From Bradyrhizobium sp. CCGUVB4N (GTDB lineage Bacteria > Pseudomonadota > Alphaproteobacteria > Rhizobiales > Xanthobacteraceae): DNA of 64,000 nucleotides. The stretch is from contig NZ_JANADP010000001.1 in the NCBI RefSeq assembly GCF_024199945.1, positions 6,758,001 to 6,822,000 on the forward strand, written 5' to 3'. Within the stretch, counting starts at the first letter, position 1, and every line of letters begins with the position of its first letter. The notes under the pieces were generated by a model. That model made no database searches. It had not been told where the DNA came from and worked only from the letters and a program-made list of their open reading frames with translations. The position numbers were made by a program, and so were the translations under genes. Positions 1 to 8,859 of the stretch are shown here, piece by piece.

Positions 1-545
1 TTTTTCAACCCGACGAGAAAGATCAGTACGGCATAGCCGATCGCCTGCCAGGAGCACAGAACGATCAGGCAGACCACCGACAGGACGGGGTCGAACAGCC
101 AGGACTGCGCCGGGATTCCGAACCATCCGATCAACGCGTTGAGCGGCCCGAGCCGCGCATCAAAAATCCATTTCCAGGCCATCGCCGCCGGCACCAGCGA
201 CACGACATGGGGCAGGAAGATCGAGGTTTCGTAGAAGCCGCTGCGCCGGAGCCCCTGCCGGCTGTTGATCAGCGCAGCGAGCGCGAGCCCCACGGGAATC
301 GTGATCACCAGCACGCCGAAGGCGACGATGGTGGTATTGAAGATCGCTTCGATAAACAGCGGATCGCTCATCAGTTCGACGAAGTTGTCGAACCCGACGA
401 ACGGCTTGCGCCGCGAGATGATGTTCCACTTGAACAGGCTGAGACGCAATGTCTCAGCGATCGGGTAAACGCGCAGGCAAGCATAGAGGCCGAGAACCGG
501 AAGCAGCGCCAGAACCGGAAACAGCCATTTCGGCTTGGAACGCAT
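1..545 (-). CDS. Carbohydrate ABC transporter permease, MalF/UgpA type (3' part cut by window edge)
   Basis: The frame opens with ATG at 545 and runs off the left edge after about 181 codons. It starts with MRSKPKWLFPVLALLPVLGL, one membrane segment followed by the short periplasmic stretch usual in CUT1 permeases (R-Y-P-I-A-E-T-L), then further hydrophobic segments. It follows the binding-protein gene that ends at 611 on the same strand, the normal order of such operons. It should form the inner-membrane channel together with a second permease beyond the edge. The substrate is unknown, but the divergent NagB/NagA genes and the shared regulator make an amino sugar plausible. The catalytic EAA loop is not in the window. 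Confidence 0.85.
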   Translation of the reverse strand, partial: MRSKPKWLFPVLALLPVLGLYACLRVYPIAETLRLSLFKWNIISRRKPFVGFDNFVELMSDPLFIEAIFNTTIVAFGVLVITIPVGLALAALINSRQGLRRSGFYETSIFLPHVVSLVPAAMAWKWIFDARLGPLNALIGWFGIPAQSWLFDPVLSVVCLIVLCSWQAIGYAVLIFLVGLK

Positions 546-610
546 GGAGTCTCCCGGAGTGGCCGCCGGCTAGCGCTGCAAATGTGTCGACGCGACCATC
601 GATTGCGAGC

Positions 611-1894
611 TCACTTGGCCAGCAGATCTTCCCGGGCGAGGATCTTGTCACTCTCCTCAGCAGCAGATTTCAGGAAAGCGTCGACGGCGGCATCATTTCC
701 TGCCAGCGATTTGTCGGTGAAGGCCTTCTCGAGCCGGGCCGCGAGCCGGGTGAGAATTTCACTCGCCGGACTGATCGCCGGCACCGTGAAGAAGACGTGG
801 TCGGCGGGGGTATTCACGAACGCGCCGAGCTGGGGAATCTTGCTGATGACCGCGGAGTAGTCGAGCCCCTTGCGATTGGGCACCCACGCCGTGTTCTCGA
901 CCAGCCACAGCAAATTCTCCGGCTCGTTCGCCTTCTGAACGAAGTCCCAGGCGATCTGGCTCTTCGGCCCCTTGTTGGGGACGTAGAGATCCACCGGGAC
1001 CATCAGCGTGCCCTTCGGCAATGGCGCCGTCGCGTATTTGAGGTTGGGCGCCTTCTTGGCAACGTCGCCGATCACCCAGGACTCCCGGATGAACATCGCG
1101 GTCTGGCCGAGCTCGAAGGCTTCGGCGTCCGCCTTCATCTCGGGCAACACCGTCCGATAGGTCACGACGTTGTCGAGGTACTGCTTGAGCGCGTTGCGGC
1201 CGGCTTCGTTGGCATAGGCGGCGCGCCACTTGCCGCCCTTCTCCTCCAACAGCGTGCCGCCGTGATTATAGAGGATGGTCCAATATTTCTCCGCGATGCC
1301 GGAGCCACCACCGCTGAGACGCAGGCTCCAGCCGCTGACGGTCGGCGTGCCGGATGCGTCGCGTTGGACGAGCTTCTGCGCATAGGCCGTGTATTCCGCC
1401 ATCGTCTTGGGAGGCGAATTGAGACCGGCCTTGGCAAACATGTCGGTGTTGTAGAACAGCGCGCCCTGCCCCTGGAACAGCGGCACACCGTAAATCTTGC
1501 CGTCATACGTGGCGGTCTTCACCCGCGTCATGTCGTAATTGGCTTTGACGAAACCCACGATCGCGGCCGGCGGCTCCGGGATGAGGCCCGCCTCCAGATA
1601 TCGCGCAGCCTCGACCTCCATCTCGATGACGTCTCCGGCGGAGCCGGATGGAAGCGAGAGCGCCAGCCGCTTCTCATGTTCACGCAAGGCGATGGCCTCG
1701 ACGCTGATGTCGAGATCGGGATACTTCGCCTTCAGCTGGTCTCCGACGCGCTTGTAGAACGGGGCGAGGTCGGGCCAGCCGCTCCAGATGGTCAGCTTCT
1801 CCGCCGACGCAGGCAAAGCCAGCATCGGGAGGGCGGCAGCCACCGCCAGCAACCGGGCCGCCGACAGCCAGAAGGATTTCGCAATGAAGGCCAT
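611..1894 (-). CDS. Extracellular solute-binding protein, family 1 (sugar ABC importer)
   Basis: The product is 427 residues, with a Sec-type signal peptide whose hydrophobic core ends near residue 31 in LPMLALPASA-E. The mature protein begins KLTIWSGWPDL, a common start of CUT1 sugar-binding proteins. The rest has family features such as a Y-G-V-P-L-F-Q-G stretch near residue 140. It is the first gene of the importer operon running to the left edge. A perfect palindrome lies about 45 bases upstream of its start and probably binds the LacI regulator encoded just upstream. The ligand cannot be read from sequence; an amino sugar or oligosaccharide is suggested by the neighbouring nagBA genes. 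Confidence 0.9.
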   Translation of the reverse strand: MAFIAKSFWLSAARLLAVAAALPMLALPASAEKLTIWSGWPDLAPFYKRVGDQLKAKYPDLDISVEAIALREHEKRLALSLPSGSAGDVIEMEVEAARYLEAGLIPEPPAAIVGFVKANYDMTRVKTATYDGKIYGVPLFQGQGALFYNTDMFAKAGLNSPPKTMAEYTAYAQKLVQRDASGTPTVSGWSLRLSGGGSGIAEKYWTILYNHGGTLLEEKGGKWRAAYANEAGRNALKQYLDNVVTYRTVLPEMKADAEAFELGQTAMFIRESWVIGDVAKKAPNLKYATAPLPKGTLMVPVDLYVPNKGPKSQIAWDFVQKANEPENLLWLVENTAWVPNRKGLDYSAVISKIPQLGAFVNTPADHVFFTVPAISPASEILTRLAARLEKAFTDKSLAGNDAAVDAFLKSAAEESDKILAREDLLAK

Positions 1895-1936
1895 GTCCCC
1901 GCTCCCAGAACTCTAAAATTCCGATCAAAGGCTGTC

Positions 1937-1952
1937 ATGCAACCGGTTGCGT
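1937..1952. promoter_or_regulatory. Candidate LacI-family operator in front of the binding-protein gene
   Basis: The core gcaaccggttgc (1939-1950) is a perfect 12-base palindrome with the central CG usual for LacI-family sites. A near-identical site, atgcaaccgattgcat, lies at 3103-3118 on the other side of the LacI gene. The two sites flank the regulator gene and precede both operons it could control. Confidence 0.6.
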
Positions 1953-1998
1953 GTCAATTGCGATCCGTTGCCGCTTTCCAAGGCTGTTGACCAAATCG

Positions 1999-3033
1999 TC
2001 AGCGGTTTTTTCGTTTCGCAGGCGCCGGACCGGTGCTCGCGCGAACGACGAGATGAGAGTTCAGCTTGTGGCGGATCTCGCCTGATGCGCCACCATTCAT
2101 CTGGCTGAGCAGGAGGCCAACCGCGACATCGCCGGCATCGGCGCAACGCGCCGACACCGTGGTGAGTTGCGGGTACGTGGTTTCGCCGAGAACATCATCG
2201 CAACCGACCACGCTGAACGATTTGGGCACGTCGACATCGAGGGCCGCAAGCCCGGCCAGCAGCCCCTGGGCTACAAGGTCGTCAAACGCGATGGCCGCGG
2301 TCACTCCGCTGGCGACGATCGGGGCAGCGGCCAATCGGCCGGTGTCGTAGGATGGCGGGCGAGCCGGAATGGCGATCACCTTGAGCCCGCGCTTCGCCGC
2401 CTCTTTTCGGACCGCATTGCGCCGCTGCTGATTGGACCATGACGTCGTGGGGCCGCTGACATAGGCGATGTGCCGGTGCCCAAGCTCGGCGAGATGCGCG
2501 ATCGCGGCCGCAACACCAGGCGCGGTATCGATCAGGACCCGCGTGATTCCGTCGATGTCGCGATTGATGAGCACCAGCGGCCGGCGCGCGGCATAGATGC
2601 GGATTTGCGTCTCGTCCAGACGGGAGGAGGCGAGCACAAGCCCCTCCACCTGGCCGATGAACCGCCCGAGCAGCAATTCCTCACGCGCGGGATCCTCGTC
2701 CGAATTGCCCAGAAAGACGCAAAGTCCCGCCCTGTCGGCATGAAGCTGCGCGGCTCTGATCAGCGGCGGAAAGAACGGGTTCGCAACGTCTGAGACGATG
2801 AGTGCGACATTGCCGTGCCGCCCGGTCGACAATGCGCGCGCAACCTGGTTGGGCACATATCCCAGTTTGTCGGCGACCGCCTTGACGCGCCGGACGGTCT
2901 CCTCGCTCAGCATTCCGGGGCGCGTGAAGGCGCGCGAGACGGTCGCACGAGAGACCCCGGAGATCTTTGCGACCTGACTGATGGTCGGCGCAATCTCCGA
3001 GCGCCGCTCCCTGCCGTCGGAATCGCGTTTCAC
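1999..3033 (-). CDS. LacI-family transcriptional regulator
   Basis: The product is 344 residues. An N-terminal helix-turn-helix at about residues 17-36 reads TISQVAKISGVSRATVSRAF, followed by a hinge helix region and a periplasmic-binding-protein-like effector domain (residues 70-335). The length is normal for the family. It lies between the sugar importer (same strand, downstream) and the divergent nagB-nagA operon. Matching palindromes stand before both, so it most likely represses both and is relieved by an amino sugar or its phosphate. The inducer is not known. Confidence 0.9.
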   Translation of the reverse strand: MKRDSDGRERRSEIAPTISQVAKISGVSRATVSRAFTRPGMLSEETVRRVKAVADKLGYVPNQVARALSTGRHGNVALIVSDVANPFFPPLIRAAQLHADRAGLCVFLGNSDEDPAREELLLGRFIGQVEGLVLASSRLDETQIRIYAARRPLVLINRDIDGITRVLIDTAPGVAAAIAHLAELGHRHIAYVSGPTTSWSNQQRRNAVRKEAAKRGLKVIAIPARPPSYDTGRLAAAPIVASGVTAAIAFDDLVAQGLLAGLAALDVDVPKSFSVVGCDDVLGETTYPQLTTVSARCADAGDVAVGLLLSQMNGGASGEIRHKLNSHLVVRASTGPAPAKRKNR

Positions 3034-3097
3034 CGGTGGCGTCTCCTGTGCGGGATCTCGACATTACACATGCCTTGATCGCCGCCGGGGCGCAAGC

Positions 3098-3126
3098 TTG
3101 ACATGCAACCGATTGCATAACATTCT
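3098..3126 (+). promoter_or_regulatory. Promoter with overlapping LacI operator upstream of nagB
   Basis: A consensus -35 hexamer TTGACA lies at 3098-3103, and a weak -10 candidate (cattct, 3121-3126) follows at 17 bases. The operator-like sequence atgcaaccgattgcat (3103-3118) fills the spacer, a position where a bound repressor would block RNA polymerase. It matches the palindrome at 1937-1952 in 14 of 16 positions. Confidence 0.5.
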
Positions 3127-3170
3127 TGCCCTTGTAGGTTGATCTGCGGCCGGACAAGACACGAGTAGAT

Positions 3171-3941
3171 ATGATGGCTTCGGTCGCGCCAGGGATCGCG
3201 ATATCAGAGACGCGGGATGCGATGGGCCGGGCTGCGGCCCTGGACATCGCCGTCGCGCTGCGCGATCGCCTCGCGCGGCAAGATCGCGTGAGGATGGTAT
3301 TCGCCGCCGCGCCGAGCCAGGCGGAGATGCTGGACGCGCTGGTCGCAGAGCGCGATATCGATTGGCGACGCGTCATCGCCTTCCACATGGACGAATATCT
3401 CGGGCTTCCCGCGCACGCGCCCGAGCGCTTCGGCGTGTGGCTCACCCGCCATTTCTTCTCGCGCGTCCCTCTGGGCGCCGTCCATTTGATCGGACAAGAA
3501 CCGGATCCGGACCGCGAAGCGGCGCGTTATGCGGCCCTTCTCAGCGATGCCCCGATCGATATCGTGTGCCTCGGCATCGGAGTCAATGGGCATCTGGCGT
3601 TCAACGATCCGCCCGTCGCGGATCTGCACGACATCAAGCAGGTCAAGATCGTCGAGCTCGACGCGATCTGCCGTCAGCAGCAGGTCGACGACAAGTGTTT
3701 TGCGACACTGGGCGACGTGCCGACGCACGCGATCACCCTGACGGTTCCCCGGTTGCTGGACGCGGATCAGCTTTTCTGCGTGGTGCCCGGCGCGGCGAAG
3801 CGAGCGGCCGTCGAGCAATCCCTGTACGGCCCGATCGGCGCGGCCTGTCCGGCGAGCGCATTGCGTACGCATCCGCGATGCATGCTGTATCTCGATCGGG
3901 ATTCCGCACCGCCACGGCTCCAAGCCACGGCACGCGCATGA
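3171..3941 (+). CDS. nagB: Glucosamine-6-phosphate deaminase/isomerase family protein (NagB type)
   Basis: The product is 256 residues, close to the 266 of E. coli NagB. The motif HMDEYLG near residue 73 matches the family motif holding the catalytic Asp. The active-site loop reads GIGVNGHLAFNDPP (near residue 138), where E. coli NagB has an Asp before GH and a Glu after FN; here these are Asn and Asp. The same variant occurs in other proteins annotated as deaminases, so activity is likely but the substrate may differ. It would turn glucosamine-6-phosphate into fructose-6-phosphate and ammonia. The stop codon overlaps the start of nagA (ATGA), indicating translational coupling. ATGs at 3171 and 3174 are both possible starts. 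Confidence 0.85.
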   Translation: MMASVAPGIAISETRDAMGRAAALDIAVALRDRLARQDRVRMVFAAAPSQAEMLDALVAERDIDWRRVIAFHMDEYLGLPAHAPERFGVWLTRHFFSRVPLGAVHLIGQEPDPDREAARYAALLSDAPIDIVCLGIGVNGHLAFNDPPVADLHDIKQVKIVELDAICRQQQVDDKCFATLGDVPTHAITLTVPRLLDADQLFCVVPGAAKRAAVEQSLYGPIGAACPASALRTHPRCMLYLDRDSAPPRLQATARA

Positions 3942-5086
3942 GCGATCAGGAGACACAAATCTCGGGCCGCGATCCGGAGACTGGTCAGCCTCATACGATC
4001 ACCATTTCCGATGGCTGCATCTCCGACATCGCGCCCGGCGGTGCTGATGACGAGCACTGGTTGTCGCTCGGACTGTTCGATCTGCAATTGAACGGTTTTG
4101 GCGGCCATGACCTCAATGGCGGCACCGATCCACAGACGGTCCGCGATCTCGCCCTCGCCGTCCATGGCAGCGGCGTATCGCGTTTTGCGCCGACGCTGAT
4201 CACGGCATCACGTGCTGCGCTCATCGATGCGTTGCGGGCGATCGCAGAGGCGCGCGACAGTGACCTGCTGGTCAGGCACGCGATCCCCTTCGTCCATGTC
4301 GAAGGGCCCCATATTGCGCCCGAGGACGGTCCTCGCGGCGCGCACCCGGCCGAACACGTCAGACCACCGGATCTCGATGAGTTCGACGCCTGGCAAGCGG
4401 CCTGCGGCAACCTCGTCGGCCTGGTGACCTTGTCACCGCACTGGCCGAAGACGGCCGACTACGTGCGAGGCCTTCGCGCTCGCGGAGCCCATGTTGCGCT
4501 CGGCCATACCAACGCCACGACGGATCAGATCTCTGCAGCGGTCGAGGCCGGTGCCATGTTGTCGACGCACCTCGGCAATGGCATCGCGGCCCAGCTACCG
4601 CGGCATCCCAACCCGATCTGGACGCAGCTCGCGGAAGATCGGCTCTGGGCGAGCTTCATCGCCGACGGCCACCACCTTCCGCCCGAGACTTTCAAGGCCA
4701 TGCTGCGGGCAAAGGGCCTCGGGCGATCCATGCTGGTTTCGGACGCCGTCGCGCTCGCCGGCTGTCCACCCGCGATCTACGACATGCCCGTCGGCGGGCG
4801 CGTCGAACTGAAGGCGAATGGCCGGCTGGAAGTCGTGGGCACGCCGTTTCTGGCGGGCGCAGCGGCCAGCCTGCCGTTCGGGATCGCGACGGCGAAACGC
4901 ATGACCGGATTGACGCTGGCCGAGGCATTGAGGCTGGCAACGATCAATCCCCGCGCGCCATTCCAGCTTCCGGCTCTCACAGTCGGCTCGCCCGCCGATC
5001 TGCTTCGATTTCGTCTCGGCGATGATGGCTCCATCATTCCCGAGACCACCTATGTTGCCGGCCAGCCCTTTCCGGCCAAGCCTTGA
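3938..5086 (+). CDS. nagA: N-acetylglucosamine-6-phosphate deacetylase
   Basis: The start is the ATG at 3938 that overlaps the nagB stop as ATGA; the open frame extends further upstream but only over nagB. The product is 382 residues of the amidohydrolase fold. Visible motifs are HVEGPHIAPEDGPRGAH (metal-ligand Glu), LGHTNATTDQ and STHLGNGI (metal-binding His), FIADGHH (substrate His) and LVSDAV (catalytic Asp), in the order found in NagA. It removes acetate from GlcNAc-6-phosphate in the cytoplasm and feeds the preceding deaminase. Two oxidoreductases follow on the same strand. Confidence 0.93.
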   Translation: MSDQETQISGRDPETGQPHTITISDGCISDIAPGGADDEHWLSLGLFDLQLNGFGGHDLNGGTDPQTVRDLALAVHGSGVSRFAPTLITASRAALIDALRAIAEARDSDLLVRHAIPFVHVEGPHIAPEDGPRGAHPAEHVRPPDLDEFDAWQAACGNLVGLVTLSPHWPKTADYVRGLRARGAHVALGHTNATTDQISAAVEAGAMLSTHLGNGIAAQLPRHPNPIWTQLAEDRLWASFIADGHHLPPETFKAMLRAKGLGRSMLVSDAVALAGCPPAIYDMPVGGRVELKANGRLEVVGTPFLAGAAASLPFGIATAKRMTGLTLAEALRLATINPRAPFQLPALTVGSPADLLRFRLGDDGSIIPETTYVAGQPFPAKP

Positions 5087-5095
5087 GGAATTGAG

Positions 5096-6130
5096 ATGAG
5101 CCAACTTCGCATCGGGTTGGTCGGTCCGGGCGCGATCGGCGAAACGCACGCGCGTGCGATCAGGGCGCTCGACGCAACCGTGTTGGCTGCTGTCGCCGGC
5201 GGCACGCCCGAGCAGATCGCCGCGTGCATCGATGGCCAACCCGTTCCGACATTTGCAACCACCGAAGCCATGCTGGCCGGCTCAGAGATCGACGCCGTCG
5301 TCATCTGCACGCCGAGTGGCGCGCATCATGACGCAGCCCTCGCCGCCATCAGGTCGGGGCGGCATGTGCTTGTCGAGAAGCCGCTTTGCGTCGATCCAGC
5401 CGAGGCTGCATCCCTGGTCCGCGCGGCCGAGAGCTCGCAGCTGACATGCGGCGTGGTCTCGCAGCGCCGCCTCGAGCCACAGCACCAGGCGATCAAGACG
5501 CTGCTCGAGGCAGGCCACCTCGGGCAACCGCGCCTGATCGAAGCGGCGATCCACTGGTATCGATCCGACGCATATTATGCCGAGAAGCCATGGCGCGCCG
5601 AAGCCGATCACGGCGGCGGCTCGCTCTTCAATCAGGGCGTCCACAATCTGGATCTGATGCTTTGGCTGTTCGGACCGGTTGCGAGCGTTCAAGGCAAGAC
5701 GGCGACGCTCGGACATTCACACGCGATCGAAGATACGACGGCGGCGCTGCTGTCCTTCGCCTCCGGCACGCTCGGCGTGATCGTGACGAGCACGGCACTG
5801 CCACCGGGACGGCCGGCCATGCTCCGCCTGTTCACTGATCGCGGCAGTTGCGAGCTCGCGCACGACAGCATCGTTCGCTGGGATTTTCCCGGTGTCTCAC
5901 AGCCGGCGAGCGCGACGGGACCGGGAAGTGCCGCCAACGACCCAAAGGCGATCGGCATCGAGGGGCATATCGCGCAATGGCGCGACTTCGTCGGGGCGGT
6001 CCGGGAACGACGAGCACCCGCCACGCCGTTCCGGGATGGATTCGAGGCTACGCGCGTGGTCACCGCCATCTATCGCTCGGCCGCGGAAGGCCGGGCCGTC
6101 ACCCCGAACGACATCTCGCCACTGGTATAG
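5096..6130 (+). CDS. Gfo/Idh/MocA-family NAD(P)-dependent oxidoreductase
   Basis: The product is 344 residues. The Rossmann start is GLVGPGAIGETHARA (residues 6-20), followed by the family motif VEKPL near residue 99, whose Lys is catalytic. The C-terminal half is the typical alpha/beta substrate domain. A GAGGAA Shine-Dalgarno sequence lies about six bases before ATG, and the gene starts 9 bases after nagA, so it belongs to the same operon. Family members oxidise or reduce cyclic polyols and sugars. A role on an unusual amino sugar or sugar derivative delivered by the neighbouring importer is inferred. Confidence 0.88.
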   Translation: MSQLRIGLVGPGAIGETHARAIRALDATVLAAVAGGTPEQIAACIDGQPVPTFATTEAMLAGSEIDAVVICTPSGAHHDAALAAIRSGRHVLVEKPLCVDPAEAASLVRAAESSQLTCGVVSQRRLEPQHQAIKTLLEAGHLGQPRLIEAAIHWYRSDAYYAEKPWRAEADHGGGSLFNQGVHNLDLMLWLFGPVASVQGKTATLGHSHAIEDTTAALLSFASGTLGVIVTSTALPPGRPAMLRLFTDRGSCELAHDSIVRWDFPGVSQPASATGPGSAANDPKAIGIEGHIAQWRDFVGAVRERRAPATPFRDGFEATRVVTAIYRSAAEGRAVTPNDISPLV

Positions 6131-6134
6131 CTCG

Positions 6135-7142
6135 ATGGCCGATAGCGCCCCCATGCTCGACATCGCCATCATTGGCGCCGCTCATCCACACGTCGAATAC
6201 GTGCTCTCGGAGATCGCTGTCAGGACCGACGTTAGGATCGCGGCAGTCGCCGATCACGACCCGGTGCGTCTCGTCGAGCTCGAACGGCGCACGCAGGCGC
6301 GCGGCTACACCGACCCGATCGCGCTTTTGGACGCGCATAAGGTCCAGGCCGTCGCGGTCTTCACCGAATTCGGCCTCCGAGCTCCGATCGTCGCCGAACT
6401 GCTGCGCCGGAATGTTTTTGCGATCGTCGACAAGCCTATGGCGGTGACGCTTCCCCAGCTCGCCCTGATCGAGGACACCCTCGCAGGCCGCAACCTGCTG
6501 ACACTTCTGCTCGAGAAGCGCTTCTATCCTGTGACGCTCGCGCTTCGTTCGGTGCTCGACAGCGGCGAACTGGGAGACATCGTCTCGATCAGCTCGACCG
6601 GACCCCACAAGCTCGTACCAAGCCGGCGTCCCGCATGGATGTTCGAGCCGTCGACCTATGGCGGCATTCTCGCCGACCTGACGGTCCACGACATCGATCT
6701 GGCGCTTTGGCTGACGGGCTGCACCAGCGGCACGATCAGCGGCTGGGTCTCGCCTACCCCCGCTGCCGGCACAACGAGCTTCCCTGCCCTGGGACGCGCC
6801 ATCCTCGCCTGCGACAACGGCCCGCAATTCTCGATCGAAGTGGACTGGATTCAGCCCGAAGCTTCTCCCCGTCACGGCGACTATGCCATGCGGATCTCGG
6901 GGACACGCGGGCGCGCGGACGTTCTCTTCGCCGAGAACCGCCTGCTCGTCGAAACCGCGACACGAGCGAGACGTGAGGTCGAACTTCCCCCGGGCGGCTC
7001 GCCTGCCGGCTTCGCCTTCGATCATCTCGCGCGCGGCGAAGCCTTGCAAATTTCGGCAACGGACGCCCTGCGCGCCACGCGCATCGCGATCCTCGCCGAG
7101 GAAAGCGCGAAGCAAGGCGGCAAACCGATACGCTGGGGCTGA
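6135..7142 (+). CDS. Second Gfo/Idh/MocA-family oxidoreductase of the nag operon
   Basis: I choose the ATG at 6135, four bases after the preceding stop; a second in-frame ATG at 6153 is closer to the Rossmann strand and may be the true start. The product is 335 residues or slightly fewer. It has a divergent nucleotide-binding loop, IIGAAHPHVEYVL, instead of GxGxxG, then a VDKPM motif carrying the catalytic Lys. Tandem paralogues of this family often work on successive steps, for example oxidation to a 3-keto sugar and later reduction. It ends 16 bases before the convergent LacI gene. Confidence 0.82.
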   Translation: MADSAPMLDIAIIGAAHPHVEYVLSEIAVRTDVRIAAVADHDPVRLVELERRTQARGYTDPIALLDAHKVQAVAVFTEFGLRAPIVAELLRRNVFAIVDKPMAVTLPQLALIEDTLAGRNLLTLLLEKRFYPVTLALRSVLDSGELGDIVSISSTGPHKLVPSRRPAWMFEPSTYGGILADLTVHDIDLALWLTGCTSGTISGWVSPTPAAGTTSFPALGRAILACDNGPQFSIEVDWIQPEASPRHGDYAMRISGTRGRADVLFAENRLLVETATRARREVELPPGGSPAGFAFDHLARGEALQISATDALRATRIAILAEESAKQGGKPIRWG

Positions 7143-7158
7143 GAGGCGATGCTCGACG

Positions 7159-8208
7159 TTACGGCAGATTGTCCCGCAGAAAAATGTCGATGCGGATGCG
7201 CTCCTGGTCGGGGCTGATCGGCTCGCCGGAGCAATGCGCAAGCAGGACGCGCGCCGCGGACCGCGCCTCGTGGCCGGGATCCTGGTTGATGATGGCATCG
7301 AGCGTGCCGCGAACCAGGAAGCGCCGCGTGTATTGCGTCAGCTCATGGGTGATCCAGACCACCTCGCGCGCGCGACCGGAGGCCTCGAGCGCATCCGCGA
7401 TGCCGCGGTTTCCGGCGCCGCAGCAATAGATGCCGCGCAGATCGGAATGACGTGCGAGCAGCGCGGCGGTGAGCTCCCGCGTGCGCTCGCTGTCGTCGCG
7501 CCCCTCGATGACTGGTAACGCACGCAGGTTCGGATATTCGCTGGACAGGATCTGGTGGAAGCCGAACTGCCGCTCGGTGTGATCGCGCAGCGACAGCGAT
7601 CCCGCGATCACGGCGACCGTCCCCTCGCCCCCGGCCAGGAAACGTCCCATCAGCGTCGACGCAGTCCGTCCCGCGGCCGGGTTGTCGATACCGACATAAT
7701 GCAGGCGGCGCGAGCTCGGCGCGTCCGACACTAGGGTGACCACGACAACCCCGCGCGCGGTGAGTTCGTCGATCGCGGCGCGCACCCGGGGATGGTCGAG
7801 CGCGATGACGGCGACGCCCTGATAGGCCGGCGACAGGTTTTCCAGCGCACCGGCCAACACATCCGGATCGAACACGTCGACATGGAGGATATCGATGAAT
7901 CCGCGCTGGCCGGCGATCCAGTCCGCGGTGCGCTGGACCTGCTCGGTCAGGTTGGTCATGAAGCTGTTGCTGCCGGACGGCAGCACGAAGGCGAAGCGAA
8001 AACTCTGCCCACGTGCGAGCCGCGCGGCCGCCACGTCCGCGCGGTAGCCGAGCTTGGCGACCGCAGCCTCGACGCGCGCGACGGTCTTGGCGCGCACGCC
8101 CTCGCGCCGGTTGACGACGCGATCGACAGTAGCGAGCGAAACGCCCGCCGCACGCGCGACGTCTTCCAGCGTGGCACGAACGGCCGGCTGCGTCGCGCCA
8201 GCTGTCAT
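7159..8208 (-). CDS. LacI-family regulator at the end of the ThuA operon
   Basis: The ATG at 8208 overlaps the stop of the ThuA gene as ATGA, which decides the start over an ATG 15 bases upstream. The product is 349 residues. The helix-turn-helix TLEDVARAAGVSLATVDRV has Asp where most LacI proteins have Ser (TVSRV); this is a known LacI subgroup. The effector domain follows. As the last gene of the operon it is likely autoregulatory. I see no strong palindrome that could be assigned as its operator. Confidence 0.88.
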   Translation of the reverse strand: MTAGATQPAVRATLEDVARAAGVSLATVDRVVNRREGVRAKTVARVEAAVAKLGYRADVAAARLARGQSFRFAFVLPSGSNSFMTNLTEQVQRTADWIAGQRGFIDILHVDVFDPDVLAGALENLSPAYQGVAVIALDHPRVRAAIDELTARGVVVVTLVSDAPSSRRLHYVGIDNPAAGRTASTLMGRFLAGGEGTVAVIAGSLSLRDHTERQFGFHQILSSEYPNLRALPVIEGRDDSERTRELTAALLARHSDLRGIYCCGAGNRGIADALEASGRAREVVWITHELTQYTRRFLVRGTLDAIINQDPGHEARSAARVLLAHCSGEPISPDQERIRIDIFLRDNLP

Positions 8209-8849
8209 TCGCGCGCCGCCCACAACATGCCGCGGGTCATCAAGGTCCGGATCTCCGGGACGTCGAGCTCGTAGGCACGATGGCCGAGTGAGGAATAGAA
8301 CACCCTGCCCGCGCCGTAGCGCTTCTTCCAGACCACGGGCATCACCACCCCATCGATCCAGGATGCGTGCTCGCCGGTAAAGGTCGTCGTCGCCAACACC
8401 TCAATGGCGGGGTCGATATGCATATAATATTGCTCGGACCGATGCTCGAAGTCTTTCAAGCCTTTCATGATGGGGTCGTCAGGCTTGGTCACGTCGACCT
8501 TGTAATCGATGATGTTGCCGGGATGCGCAACCCACTGCCCACCACACAGAAACTGGTAGTCCACAGAATCGCGGAACGCATCGCACATGCCACCATGATG
8601 GCCGGCGAGCCCGACGCCCCCACGCACCGCTGCACAGAGATTGAGCGCGTCCGCCTTCTCGATCTTCGACATGGTGTAGATCGGGATGATCAAGGAGAGA
8701 TCATGGATTTTGGGATCGCCGAACGCCTCCGTCGTGGTTTCGATCCGGACCTCGAAGCCTTCCGCCTTCAGCCAGCCGCGGATCATCGAGGCACAGAGAT
8801 CGGGATCGTGTCCCGGCCAGCCACCCCATACAATCATTGCCTTGCGCAT
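8205..8849 (-). CDS. thuA: ThuA-family trehalose-utilisation-type protein
   Basis: Two ATGs compete, at 8855 and 8849. A GAGGAA ribosome site lies one base before the first and seven before the second, so 8849 is preferred, giving 214 residues. The sequence has the ThuA features: KAMIVWGGWPGHDPD at the start, a GGVGLAGHHGGMCDAF loop and a GGQWVAHPG motif in the middle. In rhizobia ThuA works with the oxidoreductase ThuB in conversion of disaccharides through 3-keto derivatives; here a Gfo/Idh/MocA oxidoreductase is the gene just upstream. The sugar is unknown. Confidence 0.85.
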   Translation of the reverse strand: MRKAMIVWGGWPGHDPDLCASMIRGWLKAEGFEVRIETTTEAFGDPKIHDLSLIIPIYTMSKIEKADALNLCAAVRGGVGLAGHHGGMCDAFRDSVDYQFLCGGQWVAHPGNIIDYKVDVTKPDDPIMKGLKDFEHRSEQYYMHIDPAIEVLATTTFTGEHASWIDGVVMPVVWKKRYGAGRVFYSSLGHRAYELDVPEIRTLMTRGMLWAARE

Positions 8850-8859
8850 GGTCATTTCC

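Noticed and set aside
449..1990. Long + strand open frame opposite the binding-protein gene
   Set aside because: It is Arg/Gly/His-rich without any family motif and lies antisense to a clear binding-protein gene; such frames arise in GC-rich DNA.
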